A stretch of DNA of 38,468 bases, from contig NZ_JAIVFS010000076.1 in the NCBI RefSeq assembly GCF_020829645.1, forward strand, positions 1 to 38,468. Reading direction: 5' to 3'. Numbering within the stretch: position 1 is the stretch's first letter; every line of letters starts with the position of its first letter. The position numbers and the translations under genes were made by a program. This DNA is from Nostoc mirabile CHAB5784. GTDB taxonomy: Bacteria; Cyanobacteriota; Cyanobacteriia; Cyanobacteriales; Nostocaceae. The notes under the pieces were generated by a model, which saw nothing but the letters and a program-made list of their open reading frames with translations, ran no database searches and was not told the DNA's origin. Positions 8,536-16,593 of the stretch are shown here, piece by piece.

Positions 8536-9342
8536 TTATCTCAAGGCAAGGGTAATTGATGTCTTCAAATCGTTACAAAAATCTTTGATGGCTTGCAGTC
8601 CTCGGTATGGTGTACCTTCTGCTAAACGTTGCACAAAGGCACTTCCGACAATGACAGCATCAGCACCCCAATCTCTTACTTGACGAGCATGTTCTGGTTC
8701 AGAGACGCCAAAACCAACACCAATAGGTTTGTTAGTTACACTCCGAATGTCTCTGATGACATCTTTAACACGAGTATCCATTTGGGAGCGCACACCAGTT
8801 ACGCCTGTAACGCTTACCAGGTAGATAAATCCACGAGATTGACGGGCGATCGCTTCAATCCGCTCTTTTGAACTTGTAGGAGTTACTAACAATGTAACTT
8901 CAATGCCAACAGCATCAGCAAGTTGTAGTACTTCATTAGCTTCTTCCAAAGGTAAATCAGGAATTACTAACCCCTTAATTCCTGATGCAGCAGCAAGTTC
9001 TAGAAACTGCTGAACGCCCAAATTCAAAATTGGGTTGTAATAAGTAAACAGAATAATTGGCGATCGCAAACCAGAAACGACTGTATGAGCCATTTGTAAA
9101 ACGTGAGCTAATCGAGTCCCTTGTTTTAAACCACGGGTTGCAGCTGCCTGAATCACAGGGCCATCTGCTAGGGGATCTGAGTATGGAATTCCCAATTCAA
9201 TAAAGTCAGCACCGCTAGTATCTAAAACGCGTAAAGCTTCTGCTGTGATATCTAAGCTAGGATCGCCAGCCGTCACAAAGGGAATTAAGGCACACTGGTT
9301 GTTTGCACGTAAATATTCAAAGTGTTGCGAAATAGAAGCCAT
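8536..9342 (-). CDS. trpA: Tryptophan synthase alpha chain
   Basis: Cleaves indole-3-glycerol phosphate to indole, which is channelled to TrpB. The 268-residue TIM barrel has the catalytic Glu in FIELGIPYSDPLADGP (with the catalytic Asp in the PYSDP part), followed by the family's conserved QAAATRGL. The phosphate-binding loop is GVGFGVSEPEHA. The length is normal and nothing is missing. It lies between trpC (135 bp gap) and trpB (38 bp gap) on the same strand and is probably co-transcribed with them. Confidence 0.97.
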   Translation of the reverse strand: MASISQHFEYLRANNQCALIPFVTAGDPSLDITAEALRVLDTSGADFIELGIPYSDPLADGPVIQAAATRGLKQGTRLAHVLQMAHTVVSGLRSPIILFTYYNPILNLGVQQFLELAAASGIKGLVIPDLPLEEANEVLQLADAVGIEVTLLVTPTSSKERIEAIARQSRGFIYLVSVTGVTGVRSQMDTRVKDVIRDIRSVTNKPIGVGFGVSEPEHARQVRDWGADAVIVGSAFVQRLAEGTPYRGLQAIKDFCNDLKTSITLALR

Positions 9343-9477
9343 ATTGATGAACCACTGAAAGTTAATAAATTACTTGAAATTTTGACTGAGAGTTCAGGCT
9401 AATAAATACATCAGAGCTTGAGGTAAAGTTTAACCTCTTGGATGTAACGAAATAGCGTTGAATGTTGATAATAAAGC

Positions 9478-10362
9478 CTACTTGTTTGAATTTAACAAAT
9501 GGCTTACAGCCTGTTCTATATCAGTTTGCTTGACTAAAGATTCTCCAACCAAAACCGCATCGGCTCCCCACTCGGCAACTCTAGCTAAATCAGCCGATGT
9601 GTATAAACCAGACTCACTTACAACTGTTATCCCTAAGCTAGTAATTTTTTCTTGATGCTGTGTTATCAAGGATTGGGTTGTTGCTAAGTCAACGTTAAAA
9701 TTTTCCAGATTACGGTTATTAATCCCAATCAATTGTATATTTGGTAATGCCAGCACCCGGTCAAGTTCGCTGAGAGTATGGACTTCTATGAGAGCGTTCA
9801 TACCCAAATATTGAGCAATTTCTAGAAAATCGTGGAGACCTTGATCGGATAATATGGCGGCAATTAATAACACAGCGTCTGCCCCATTAACCCGTGCTAG
9901 ATAAATTTGATATGGGTCAATAATGAATTCTTTGCACAACAATGGCAGTGCCACATTGTTTCTAATTTTTCGCAGATTGTCAAAACTGCCTTGGAAAAAT
10001 TTCTCATCAGTTAACACCGATAAACAGGTAGCACCACCGCGTTCATAAGCTTGGCCAATCCTGACAGGATCAAAGTCTGCACAAATGACTCCTTTACTAG
10101 GGGAAGCTTTTTTGACCTCTGCAATCAAGCTGGGTTTATAAGGATTATCTTGCAAAGCACCAAGAAAATCTTGTGGGGAAGGGGCAGCACTAACTTGATT
10201 TTTTAAGACTTCTAAAGGCAGTTGTTTACGTCTTTGAGCGACTTCTTGTTGTTTGTACAATACAATCTCTGCAAGAATATGGCGGGGTTTTCCTGATAGT
10301 ACTGTCACTTGGTTATTAATGGCAGTAAGGAATTCGGTTGTTTGATACTGACGATTCGACAT
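9478..10362 (-). CDS. trpC: Indole-3-glycerol-phosphate synthase
   Basis: Converts carboxyphenylamino-deoxyribulose phosphate to indole-3-glycerol phosphate. The 294-residue TIM barrel has the N-terminal extension usual in cyanobacterial TrpC, ILAEIVLYKQQEV, the catalytic Lys in IAEVKKASPSKG, LSVLTDEKFFQGS with a second catalytic Lys, PLLCKEFIIDPYQ, and the GINNRNLENFNVD phosphate region. It is complete. A dead partial copy of the same gene lies at 14650-14815. There is a 112-bp gap to trpEG upstream and a 135-bp gap to trpA. Confidence 0.97.
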   Translation of the reverse strand: MSNRQYQTTEFLTAINNQVTVLSGKPRHILAEIVLYKQQEVAQRRKQLPLEVLKNQVSAAPSPQDFLGALQDNPYKPSLIAEVKKASPSKGVICADFDPVRIGQAYERGGATCLSVLTDEKFFQGSFDNLRKIRNNVALPLLCKEFIIDPYQIYLARVNGADAVLLIAAILSDQGLHDFLEIAQYLGMNALIEVHTLSELDRVLALPNIQLIGINNRNLENFNVDLATTQSLITQHQEKITSLGITVVSESGLYTSADLARVAEWGADAVLVGESLVKQTDIEQAVSHLLNSNK

Positions 10363-10474
10363 ATAGTCTTTAGAAGTTTGGATGTGAGTGAAAGAAATTT
10401 ATGTTAGTAGTTATCGGTTTAGCTATTAAATACTGGAGTCTGTAGCACTCAAATGCAATCACCGCTAAAGTTAG

Positions 10475-12679
10475 TTATTTGCAATCTGCGAGAATTGAGG
10501 CAAGTTTTTTGGTTGTTAATGCATGGACTGCATTCTGAATAATTCTCAGACCAACCCCTCCTGCGAGAGTCATAATTGATTCTGGATGGAACTGAACACC
10601 TACAATTGGCAGTGTTTGATGTTCGATACCCATGATCACGCCATCTTCGGAGATAGCTGTAACTTTGAGTTCTTTAGGAAGACTTTCTTTAATAGCAAAC
10701 AAAGAGTGGTATCTACCAACTTCAAATGATCGTGGGATGTTTTGGAAAATTACAGAATCAGCCGCTACGACAGAAACACGAGATACTTTGCCATGTTGGG
10801 GATAATCGAGAACTCCCAGTTCACCACCGAAAGCTTCAACAATTGACTGTAATCCTAAACAAACACCAAAGATGGGGATTTGGCGTTTGATACAAACAGT
10901 AATTATCTCTGCTACACGGAAATCGCTCGGTCTGCCAGGCCCAGGAGATAAAACAACAAGGTTTGGGCGTTCTGTATCAAAAACTGATTCTGAAAAGCCA
11001 TGACGTAGTGTTTTGACTGTCGCCCCTGTTTGACGGATATAGTTTGCTAGGGTGTGTACAAATGAGTCCTCATGGTCGATTAGTAAGACTCGTTTGCCTT
11101 GCCCGGTGCTAATTTGTTGAGAGTTAATATTAGAGTTGTGTGAAAAATCGGTAGTTTTATATTTAGTCTGATAGAGTGTCTGAAATAAAGCAGCAGCTTT
11201 AGTGAGCGTTTCTTGAGCTTCGGCTTCTGGATCGGAGTCATAAAGAACTGTTGCACCCACTCGCACTTCTGCAATTGAATCTTTAAGTCGAATAGTCCGC
11301 AGAGTCAGACCGGTGTTGAAATCGCCCTTGAAGGTTAAATAACCGACGGCTCCACCATACCAACGTCGGGGACTGTGTTCGTTTTCTTCGATAAACTTCA
11401 TTGCCCAGCATTTTGGTGCGCCTGTAACTGTAACTGCCCAAAGATGGCTCAAGAATGCATCCAAGGCATCAAACTCTGGACGCAATATTCCTTCAACGTG
11501 ATCTACTGTGTGGATTAAATGACTGTACATCTCAATTTGGCGACGACCAATGACTCTAACAGAACCAGGTTCGCAAATTCGAGATTTATCGTTGCGATCG
11601 ACATCGGTACACATGGTCAATTCAGCTTCATCTTTGCCTGAATTGAGGAGCTTAAGAATTTGAGCTGCATCATCAATAGCATCTTTTCCTCGGCGGATAG
11701 TACCACTGATTGGGCAAGTTTCTACTCGTCTGCCTTCAACACGCACAAACATTTCTGGAGATGCACCGATGAGATACTCACCACCTAAATTTAGGAGGAA
11801 TCCATAGGGGCTAGGATTTATTTGCTGTAAGGTTTGGAACAGTTCACTTGGTGGATTTTCGCAGGATTGAAAGAAGTTTTGTCCAGGAACAACCTCAAAT
11901 AAATCACCACGACGGAAGTATTCAAATGCTTTCTTAACTTGTTCTTCATACTCACCAGGTGCATGGTCAGAAGCTTGAGTAGGGGTATAACGCTTACCTC
12001 TGTAATCAATAAGTTCTCCAGTGCGAGACAGACCCTCAGTGCTACCGTACTTGGTTGCGAATTCATATTGCAAACGAAATGCTCGTTGCTGATAGTAGTC
12101 AATAATTACCAGTTCATCAGGTAAATAAAGTACCAAATCCCTTTGGTCTTCTGCACGAGTTAGATGTTTTGGCATCTGCTCAAACTGAAAAACTAAGTCG
12201 TAGCCAAATGCACCATAAAGCCCCAAATGCTCATCTTCAGGACTATTAAAGATATATAGAATCTCACGAACAATGCTGAATATAGATAGTTGCTTACTCC
12301 TTTCTTCTTCTGAAAAGAGATGTTCTGCTGCTTTGACATATCCAGTTATAGAAGAGTTTTGCAAGTTAATTGCCATTAGTTGCGGATGCTGATATAAACA
12401 CTCTGTCAGATAAGGAAGCAGCTTCATGCCTCGCTCGTTATGTGCAGTGATTGTAAAGGAGTTCGAGCGAGTAACAAGTTCTAAAGGTGGATTAACAAAA
12501 CCGATTCCCCATCTTTTATAACGTCCTGGATATTCGTAACTACTTTTAAACAAGCCTCCACGTTGGGAATCAAGGCATGATAGGCTATCTTGAATAGCAG
12601 TATCTATTGAAGTCTCAATCACAAAACGAGATATATGAATTTCACCTGTGGTTGTATAGCTATGGGTATCTAAATACAT
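10475..12679 (-). CDS. trpE: Fused anthranilate synthase (TrpE-TrpG)
   Basis: A single 734-residue chain combines the chorismate-binding synthase (about residues 1-510) and the glutamine amidotransferase (about 530-725). Synthase motifs include INPSPYGFLLNLGGEYLIGASPE (given here only as landmarks INPSPYGF and GASPE), CPISGTIRRG, LTMCTDVDRNDKSR and TVTGAPK. The amidotransferase has VLLIDHEDSFVHTLANY, the nucleophile Cys in FGVCLGLQS and the His-Glu pair in VQFHPES. The fused TrpEG form is also known from Rhizobium and from Nostoc. It is the first gene of the trp block. Its first 30 codons have a fossil relative at 16511-16592. Upstream lies IS4 debris, so its promoter must sit within about 40-260 bp or the gene is read from further upstream. 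Confidence 0.95.
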   Translation of the reverse strand: MYLDTHSYTTTGEIHISRFVIETSIDTAIQDSLSCLDSQRGGLFKSSYEYPGRYKRWGIGFVNPPLELVTRSNSFTITAHNERGMKLLPYLTECLYQHPQLMAINLQNSSITGYVKAAEHLFSEEERSKQLSIFSIVREILYIFNSPEDEHLGLYGAFGYDLVFQFEQMPKHLTRAEDQRDLVLYLPDELVIIDYYQQRAFRLQYEFATKYGSTEGLSRTGELIDYRGKRYTPTQASDHAPGEYEEQVKKAFEYFRRGDLFEVVPGQNFFQSCENPPSELFQTLQQINPSPYGFLLNLGGEYLIGASPEMFVRVEGRRVETCPISGTIRRGKDAIDDAAQILKLLNSGKDEAELTMCTDVDRNDKSRICEPGSVRVIGRRQIEMYSHLIHTVDHVEGILRPEFDALDAFLSHLWAVTVTGAPKCWAMKFIEENEHSPRRWYGGAVGYLTFKGDFNTGLTLRTIRLKDSIAEVRVGATVLYDSDPEAEAQETLTKAAALFQTLYQTKYKTTDFSHNSNINSQQISTGQGKRVLLIDHEDSFVHTLANYIRQTGATVKTLRHGFSESVFDTERPNLVVLSPGPGRPSDFRVAEIITVCIKRQIPIFGVCLGLQSIVEAFGGELGVLDYPQHGKVSRVSVVAADSVIFQNIPRSFEVGRYHSLFAIKESLPKELKVTAISEDGVIMGIEHQTLPIVGVQFHPESIMTLAGGVGLRIIQNAVHALTTKKLASILADCK

Positions 12680-12722
12680 TAGTCAGTCCTCTCAAATTTC
12701 TTAATGTACATTCGGCAATGTT

Positions 12723-13013
12723 AAATCTACTTATGGTACTCCTCCGTTACGCCTATCACTGCAAGGGACTCGCCATCATTTAAATAACTTTATTCCCGAA
12801 TTATTAGCTGCTCATTCAACAAAATGTCAGCGAATTTATCTCACTTTACTTAAACTTATCGCTCACAAGGCTGTTCCCGATCGCCCCGCAAGAAGTGAGG
12901 CACGAGTCCGTAAACGCCGCCCGAAAGCTTACCCCTTAATGACTAAACCCCGGCACGAATTACGAAATATGAAAGCAAACTGCTTAACCCACAAGCGTTT
13001 CGGCTTTTCTTAG
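12723..13013 (+). pseudogene. C-terminal fragment of an IS4-type DDE transposase
   Basis: The plus-strand frame reads YGTPPLRLSLQGTRHHLNNF, then IAHKAVPDRPARSEARVRKR and RPKAYPLMTKPRHELRN before a TAG stop. This is the recognisable tail of cyanobacterial IS4-group transposases. The catalytic part and the left end are gone. The fragment abuts the truncated pheA-like gene tail to tail, so the insertion and its later deletion probably removed the pheA 3' end and whatever lay between it and trpEG. Confidence 0.75.
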
Positions 13014-13275
13014 TGCCATTCGTATCTAGTGTCATAGAGACACCGCCCTCCACAGAATTTTCTACTGGCACAACTGCGAAATCAACCAGACCATTTGCCA
13101 GTGCTTGTATTGTTTGGGCTATGTTGGAATAAGGACGTAACAGCACTTGTTGTCCTGTTTGCGCCTCTAGTTCCTTAACATAAGCTATAGTTGCAGCTTC
13201 GCTGTAAGTGCCTGGTGGTCCCAAGTGTGCAACTGATATGACCATCTGATTAGTAAAAACAGGTGCTGTTACCAT
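12943..13275 (-). pseudogene. pheA: Prephenate dehydratase fragment, N-terminal third only
   Basis: Residues 11-85 are the N-terminal part of prephenate dehydratase: SVAHLGPPGTYSEAATIAYV, then LLRPYSNIAQTIQAL and VDFAVVPVENSVEGGVSMTL. A full enzyme has about 280-300 residues with a TRF catalytic motif and an ACT domain, all missing. After residue 85 the frame runs into transposase debris read backwards and ends at 12943. ATG 13275 resembles the normal PheA start. It lies downstream of the amino-acid dehydrogenase on the same strand and is one of several broken aromatic-pathway genes here. It would have supplied phenylpyruvate. Confidence 0.85.
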
Positions 13276-13353
13276 AAATCAGTACAGAAAACTTTATTGC
13301 TTAAAGGCTGTTTCGAGTTCACTTAATGCAGGCATTAAGCACGACAAAAAACC

Positions 13354-13436
13354 AAGCTAGCTTTGTCCCAGCCCTTCAGGCTGGAACGGAATCTATGATA
13401 GACTTTGGGACAAAACTAGTTAACGGTGGCTAGCTT
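13354..13436. repeat. Nested palindromic element downstream of the dehydrogenase gene
   Basis: Three inverted pairs are nested here: AAGCTAGC (13354) with GCTAGCTT (13429), TTTGTCCCA (13362) with TGGGACAAA (13406), and a compact hairpin CCAGCC-CTTCA-GGCTGG (13368-13384). It begins 20 bp after the dehydrogenase stop codon on the minus strand. It may be a transcription terminator or a palindromic intergenic repeat. There is no clear T tract. Confidence 0.6.
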
Positions 13437-13456
13437 ACAATCTCGAACAATCAAGA

Positions 13457-14515
13457 CTATTTAGCTACGCACTCTCTTAGTTTTTTTGCTCTGAGAATGT
13501 GATCGTGAGCTAAACGTTTAGAAGCCTCGTGTGTAGTTAATTCCTCTTGTTTAGCCCTAATAAAAATCTCCATAAGAGTGTTATAAATATTCTTAAGTTG
13601 TCTCCAAGCATTTTCTTCATCATATCCAATCATTTCATTGTAGACATTTATCAATCCTCCAGCGTTAATCACATAGTCTGGGCAATAAAGAATTCCCTTA
13701 GATTCAAGAAGCATACTGTCTATTTGCTCATCTTCAAGCTGATTATTTGCTGCACCAGCAATAATCGGAGCTTTAATATGAGGAATTGTTGCGCTGTTAA
13801 GAACTCCTCCTAAAGCACAGGGAGCAAAAACATCAACATCAAGACAGTAAATTTCGTTTGGCTCTACCACCGTTGCTCCATAAAGGTGTTTAATATACTC
13901 TGTATTTTCCCTGTTTAAGTCACTTACAAAAAGTTTTACACCATGCTCATGTAAGTAATGACAGAGATTTTTGCCTACATTTCCCAATCCCTGTACTGCA
14001 ACTTTTAGCCCATCAAGCTCTTGTGTACGTAAACAAAACTCTGTAGCGGCTTTAATTCCTAAAAAAACTCCTCTAGCTGTGACAGGCGCTGGTCCTCCAC
14101 CTTTTTCTGATACGCCAACAACATAATTAGTTTCACTGCGAATCGTACGAACATCTTCAACAGAAAGATTAACATCTTGACCTGTAATAAAACGTCCATT
14201 GAGTTTTTGGACAAAACGTCCATATGCTCTGAGCAATTTATCTGTTTTATTTTCAGGATTAGCAATAATGACTCCTTTTCCTCCTCCAATAGGAATGTTA
14301 AGACAAGCAGCTTTGTAGGTCATACCACGACTTAGGCGAAGAGCGTCTTGTAAAGCCTTTTCCTCACTGGCAAAAGGCCATAGACGTGTAGCTCCCATAG
14401 CTGGACCTAGGCTTGTGTCATGTATCGCAATAATTGCTTTCAAGTCTGACTCTTCATCATGGCAAAAGAAAATTTGCTCATGGCCCATCTTTTTAATGGT
14501 TTCAAAAAGTTTCAT
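13457..14515 (-). CDS. Leucine/phenylalanine-type amino-acid dehydrogenase (ScyB-like)
   Basis: NAD(P)-dependent oxidative deamination of an L-amino acid to its alpha-keto acid. The 352-residue length and numbering fit leucine dehydrogenase: LGPAMGATRLWP at 36-47, the substrate Lys in MTYKAA (K68), the catalytic Lys in IPIGGGKGVI (K80), the nucleotide loop QGLGNVGKNL and IIAGAANNQL. The scytonemin enzyme ScyB belongs to the same family and acts on tryptophan. The sequence alone does not separate Leu, Phe and Trp substrates. It is AT-rich and sits between the trpC and pheA remnants. TAGGAAA precedes ATG 14515. The proposed job is supplying the keto acid used by the ThDP enzyme at 20214-22070. 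Confidence 0.85.
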   Translation of the reverse strand: MKLFETIKKMGHEQIFFCHDEESDLKAIIAIHDTSLGPAMGATRLWPFASEEKALQDALRLSRGMTYKAACLNIPIGGGKGVIIANPENKTDKLLRAYGRFVQKLNGRFITGQDVNLSVEDVRTIRSETNYVVGVSEKGGGPAPVTARGVFLGIKAATEFCLRTQELDGLKVAVQGLGNVGKNLCHYLHEHGVKLFVSDLNRENTEYIKHLYGATVVEPNEIYCLDVDVFAPCALGGVLNSATIPHIKAPIIAGAANNQLEDEQIDSMLLESKGILYCPDYVINAGGLINVYNEMIGYDEENAWRQLKNIYNTLMEIFIRAKQEELTTHEASKRLAHDHILRAKKLRECVAK

Positions 14516-14649
14516 GCTTTTTTCCTATAAATCAGATTTAGCAAAATATGTCAACAATTTGGAAAGAAAAAGAAAATGTAGATTTTTCTCCTTGCTTAGA
14601 ATGAAGGTATTGCTTGTTTGTTTACAGCAGGATTGAGAAGCACTGCTTT

Positions 14650-14815
14650 CAACTTGCCTAATCACCCGCAGATTATCAAAACTGCCCTGGAAAAATTTCT
14701 GGTCGGTTAGCACTGATAAACAAGCAGCATTGCTGCCTTCGTATGCCTGAGCAATCTCGAATGGGCCAAAGTCAGCACGGATAGACTCCTTTACTAGCTG
14801 AGGCTTTCTTGGTCA
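14650..14815 (-). pseudogene. trpC: trpC remnant
   Basis: The minus strand encodes, with one frameshift, KKASASKGV then RADFGPFEIAQAYEGSNAAC and LSVLTDQKFFQGSFDNLRVI. This corresponds to roughly residues 90-145 of the intact TrpC at 9478-10362. Both ends are missing. It lies in the 489-bp gap between the FAD oxidoreductase and the dehydrogenase. No start codon or function remains. It diverges from the intact copy enough (for example QAYEGSNAA against QAYERGGAT) to have come from a separate paralogue rather than a recent copy. Confidence 0.88.
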
Positions 14816-14839
14816 AGAAATAACTCAGAACTCAGGAGC

Positions 14840-14860
14840 CAGGAGTCAGAATGACTCCTG
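14840..14860. terminator. Perfect hairpin CAGGAGTCA-GAA-TGACTCCTG
   Basis: A 9-bp perfect stem with a 3-nt loop, about 145 bp beyond the FAD oxidoreductase stop codon on the minus strand. It lies in a patch of short GGAGTCA-type repeats of the kind scattered in Nostocales genomes. There is no T tract, so a terminator role is tentative; it may simply be a repeat. Between it and 15004 there are two AGCCCCCAC copies and nothing else I can name. Confidence 0.4.
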
Positions 14861-15004
14861 TGCGACTAGCTGACGAGTAAACAGTCCAAGCCCCCACGCT
14901 GATCTTTGGTTTAGTGATCAACACGCAAAGTCGCGGGTTTGAAGCCCCCACTAATTGCCTAAAGTTGTTAAGTAATATTCTTAGATTGAGGGGTTTGGCT
15001 ACAG

Positions 15005-16489
15005 TTATCCAACTTTGTCTGGTGTTTCATGTAGCGTGATCGCTTCGGATGATAGGGGAAATTGCTCAAGGTTTGCTGGGTTTGAGGTAGCCGCTTGATT
15101 AATTGACTTGATCGCTCCCCAGAAGACGCGCAGGAGAATGTTGGGCTGCATCAGCGACTGCGGTGGCACCATCATACCCACCACGTTGAGATAAGCCTGA
15201 GTCACCTTAGGATCGTCACAGGCTTGCTGTAGAACCAGATTTATGTAGTGGTGGAGGATTCCCAGACCAATTCGGGGTCTTGCTCCACTCAACTTCACCC
15301 CTGACCAACGCAGATCCTCGCTGCTTGACATGAACCAGGGCGCAGCGACGGTTTTGGCTAGTTGCTGCTGGAAGAGCCGCTCAAACCCCTGCCTGTTACA
15401 ATGTTTGTAGTGGCGCAGACATTCATCCAAGACCAGTGCCTCCAGCGCACTGACGGTTATCCCCTGACCATAAACGGGGTTGAAGGCACAGACGGAATCA
15501 CCAGTAACAATAAAGCCAGTTGGCCAACGGTCTAATCGCTCGAAGTGGCGTAACCGGGTTTGGGGAACGCGGAAACCCTGGATCGGGGAGAGGGGTTCGG
15601 CAACTCGGATGGCCTCATAGAGGCTAGGGTCTGACAGGTCATGTGCCCATTGCAAGAAGCCCGCTTCATTAGTCGGTGGATAGTTGCCACCAGAGCCGAC
15701 CAGTGACACATGCCATTTATTATGTTCGTTGCTCATGATGAAGCCAGAGCGAGGATTGTGGGGGGGATGACCAAAGATGACAAGGTGTTGCCAAGCTGCG
15801 GGAAAGTTAGTGGGTTTGGCGTAAATGCGGGAAGCGTAACCAGTCCCAGAGTTAACACTCTCTTCAGGAGGAACTGCGTATCCAAGCTCGACGAGCCATT
15901 CGGGAGCCTTTGAGTAGCGACCGCTAGCGTCTACAACAAGATCGGCCTGTATCATTTCAGGACTAGCGTCCTTATCTTGATGGTGCAGACGAACCCCGAT
16001 CACCCTTGCCCGGTCTGGTGTGGACAACAGGCCCGTAACCTTGCAATTAGTGAGGAAGTATACCCCAGCTTGAGCCGCGAGCCGACGACGGACCTGCCAC
16101 TCCAACAATAACCGACTGAACCCTAGAGACTCGCCGTCTTGCTTGACCAAGGGCAGCTTGCCAGTGGGTGTGACGACTGCCGTTGGCATAACCCCATAGG
16201 TGCTAGACGCTCCGCCTGCGCGTAGCTCATCCAAGATGCCTGGAAACAGTCTGTTGATAATTTCTTGCCCTTTTTCTGGCAGTGCGTGAGCATGATACGA
16301 CTGGGGTACACCCTTACGGGGTTCAGGCACGTCGGGAAAGGTATCGCGGTCAATGATGCTCACCTGTTCAAAGTAATCAATCAGGACGCGAGCTGCCAAT
16401 AAACCGGCCATACTGCCACCAATAACTACGGCATGGCGACCAGTATTTAGTTGGTTGGAAAACGAATGGACATGATTGTGGGTGTTCAT
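15005..16489 (-). CDS. FAD-dependent oxidoreductase / monooxygenase-like protein
   Basis: A 494-residue flavoprotein. The Rossmann dinucleotide loop is VVIGGSMAGLLAARVL (about residues 21-36), an acidic ribose-binding residue follows in SIIDRD, ADLVVDASGRYS is the second conserved patch, and GDSVCAFNPVYGQGITVSALEA is the FAD-binding GD motif. The fold is that of p-hydroxybenzoate-hydroxylase-like monooxygenases and related epoxidases or halogenase-like proteins. The WxWxIP signature of tryptophan halogenases is absent. The gene is clearly richer in GC than its neighbours (about 58% in one sampled line against about 27% in a line of the dehydrogenase), which suggests a separate origin. ATG 16489 follows AGGA within the tail of a trpE fossil. 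The likely role is hydroxylation or other oxidation of the aromatic product. Confidence 0.82.
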   Translation of the reverse strand: MNTHNHVHSFSNQLNTGRHAVVIGGSMAGLLAARVLIDYFEQVSIIDRDTFPDVPEPRKGVPQSYHAHALPEKGQEIINRLFPGILDELRAGGASSTYGVMPTAVVTPTGKLPLVKQDGESLGFSRLLLEWQVRRRLAAQAGVYFLTNCKVTGLLSTPDRARVIGVRLHHQDKDASPEMIQADLVVDASGRYSKAPEWLVELGYAVPPEESVNSGTGYASRIYAKPTNFPAAWQHLVIFGHPPHNPRSGFIMSNEHNKWHVSLVGSGGNYPPTNEAGFLQWAHDLSDPSLYEAIRVAEPLSPIQGFRVPQTRLRHFERLDRWPTGFIVTGDSVCAFNPVYGQGITVSALEALVLDECLRHYKHCNRQGFERLFQQQLAKTVAAPWFMSSSEDLRWSGVKLSGARPRIGLGILHHYINLVLQQACDDPKVTQAYLNVVGMMVPPQSLMQPNILLRVFWGAIKSINQAATSNPANLEQFPLSSEAITLHETPDKVG

Positions 16490-16510
16490 ATGTACTTCAT
16501 CCTGTAGAAC

Positions 16511-16592
16511 ATTGAGTCGCAGCTTTATCGAACGAAGTCTTAATTACAAAACGAGAAACGCAAACTTCACCATTCGTCGTGTAGTGATGGAA
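16511..16592 (-). pseudogene. trpE: trpE 5' fragment between the cupin and FAD genes
   Basis: The minus strand reads HHYTTNGEVCVSRFVIKTSF then DKAA. The intact TrpEG has HSYTTTGEIHISRFVIETSI then DTAI at residues 6-29. The fragment covers only that stretch and has no start codon in place. It fills almost the whole gap between the cupin stop (16594) and the FAD gene start (16489), and the FAD gene's ribosome binding site follows directly. It is a scar of an anthranilate synthase gene whose body has been replaced by the FAD gene (inference). Confidence 0.85.
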
Positions 16593-16593
16593 A

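Noticed and set aside
15005..16489. Flavin-dependent tryptophan halogenase
   Set aside because: The GxGxxG-like loop is present, but the WxWxIP signature is absent. Kept as a general FAD oxidoreductase.
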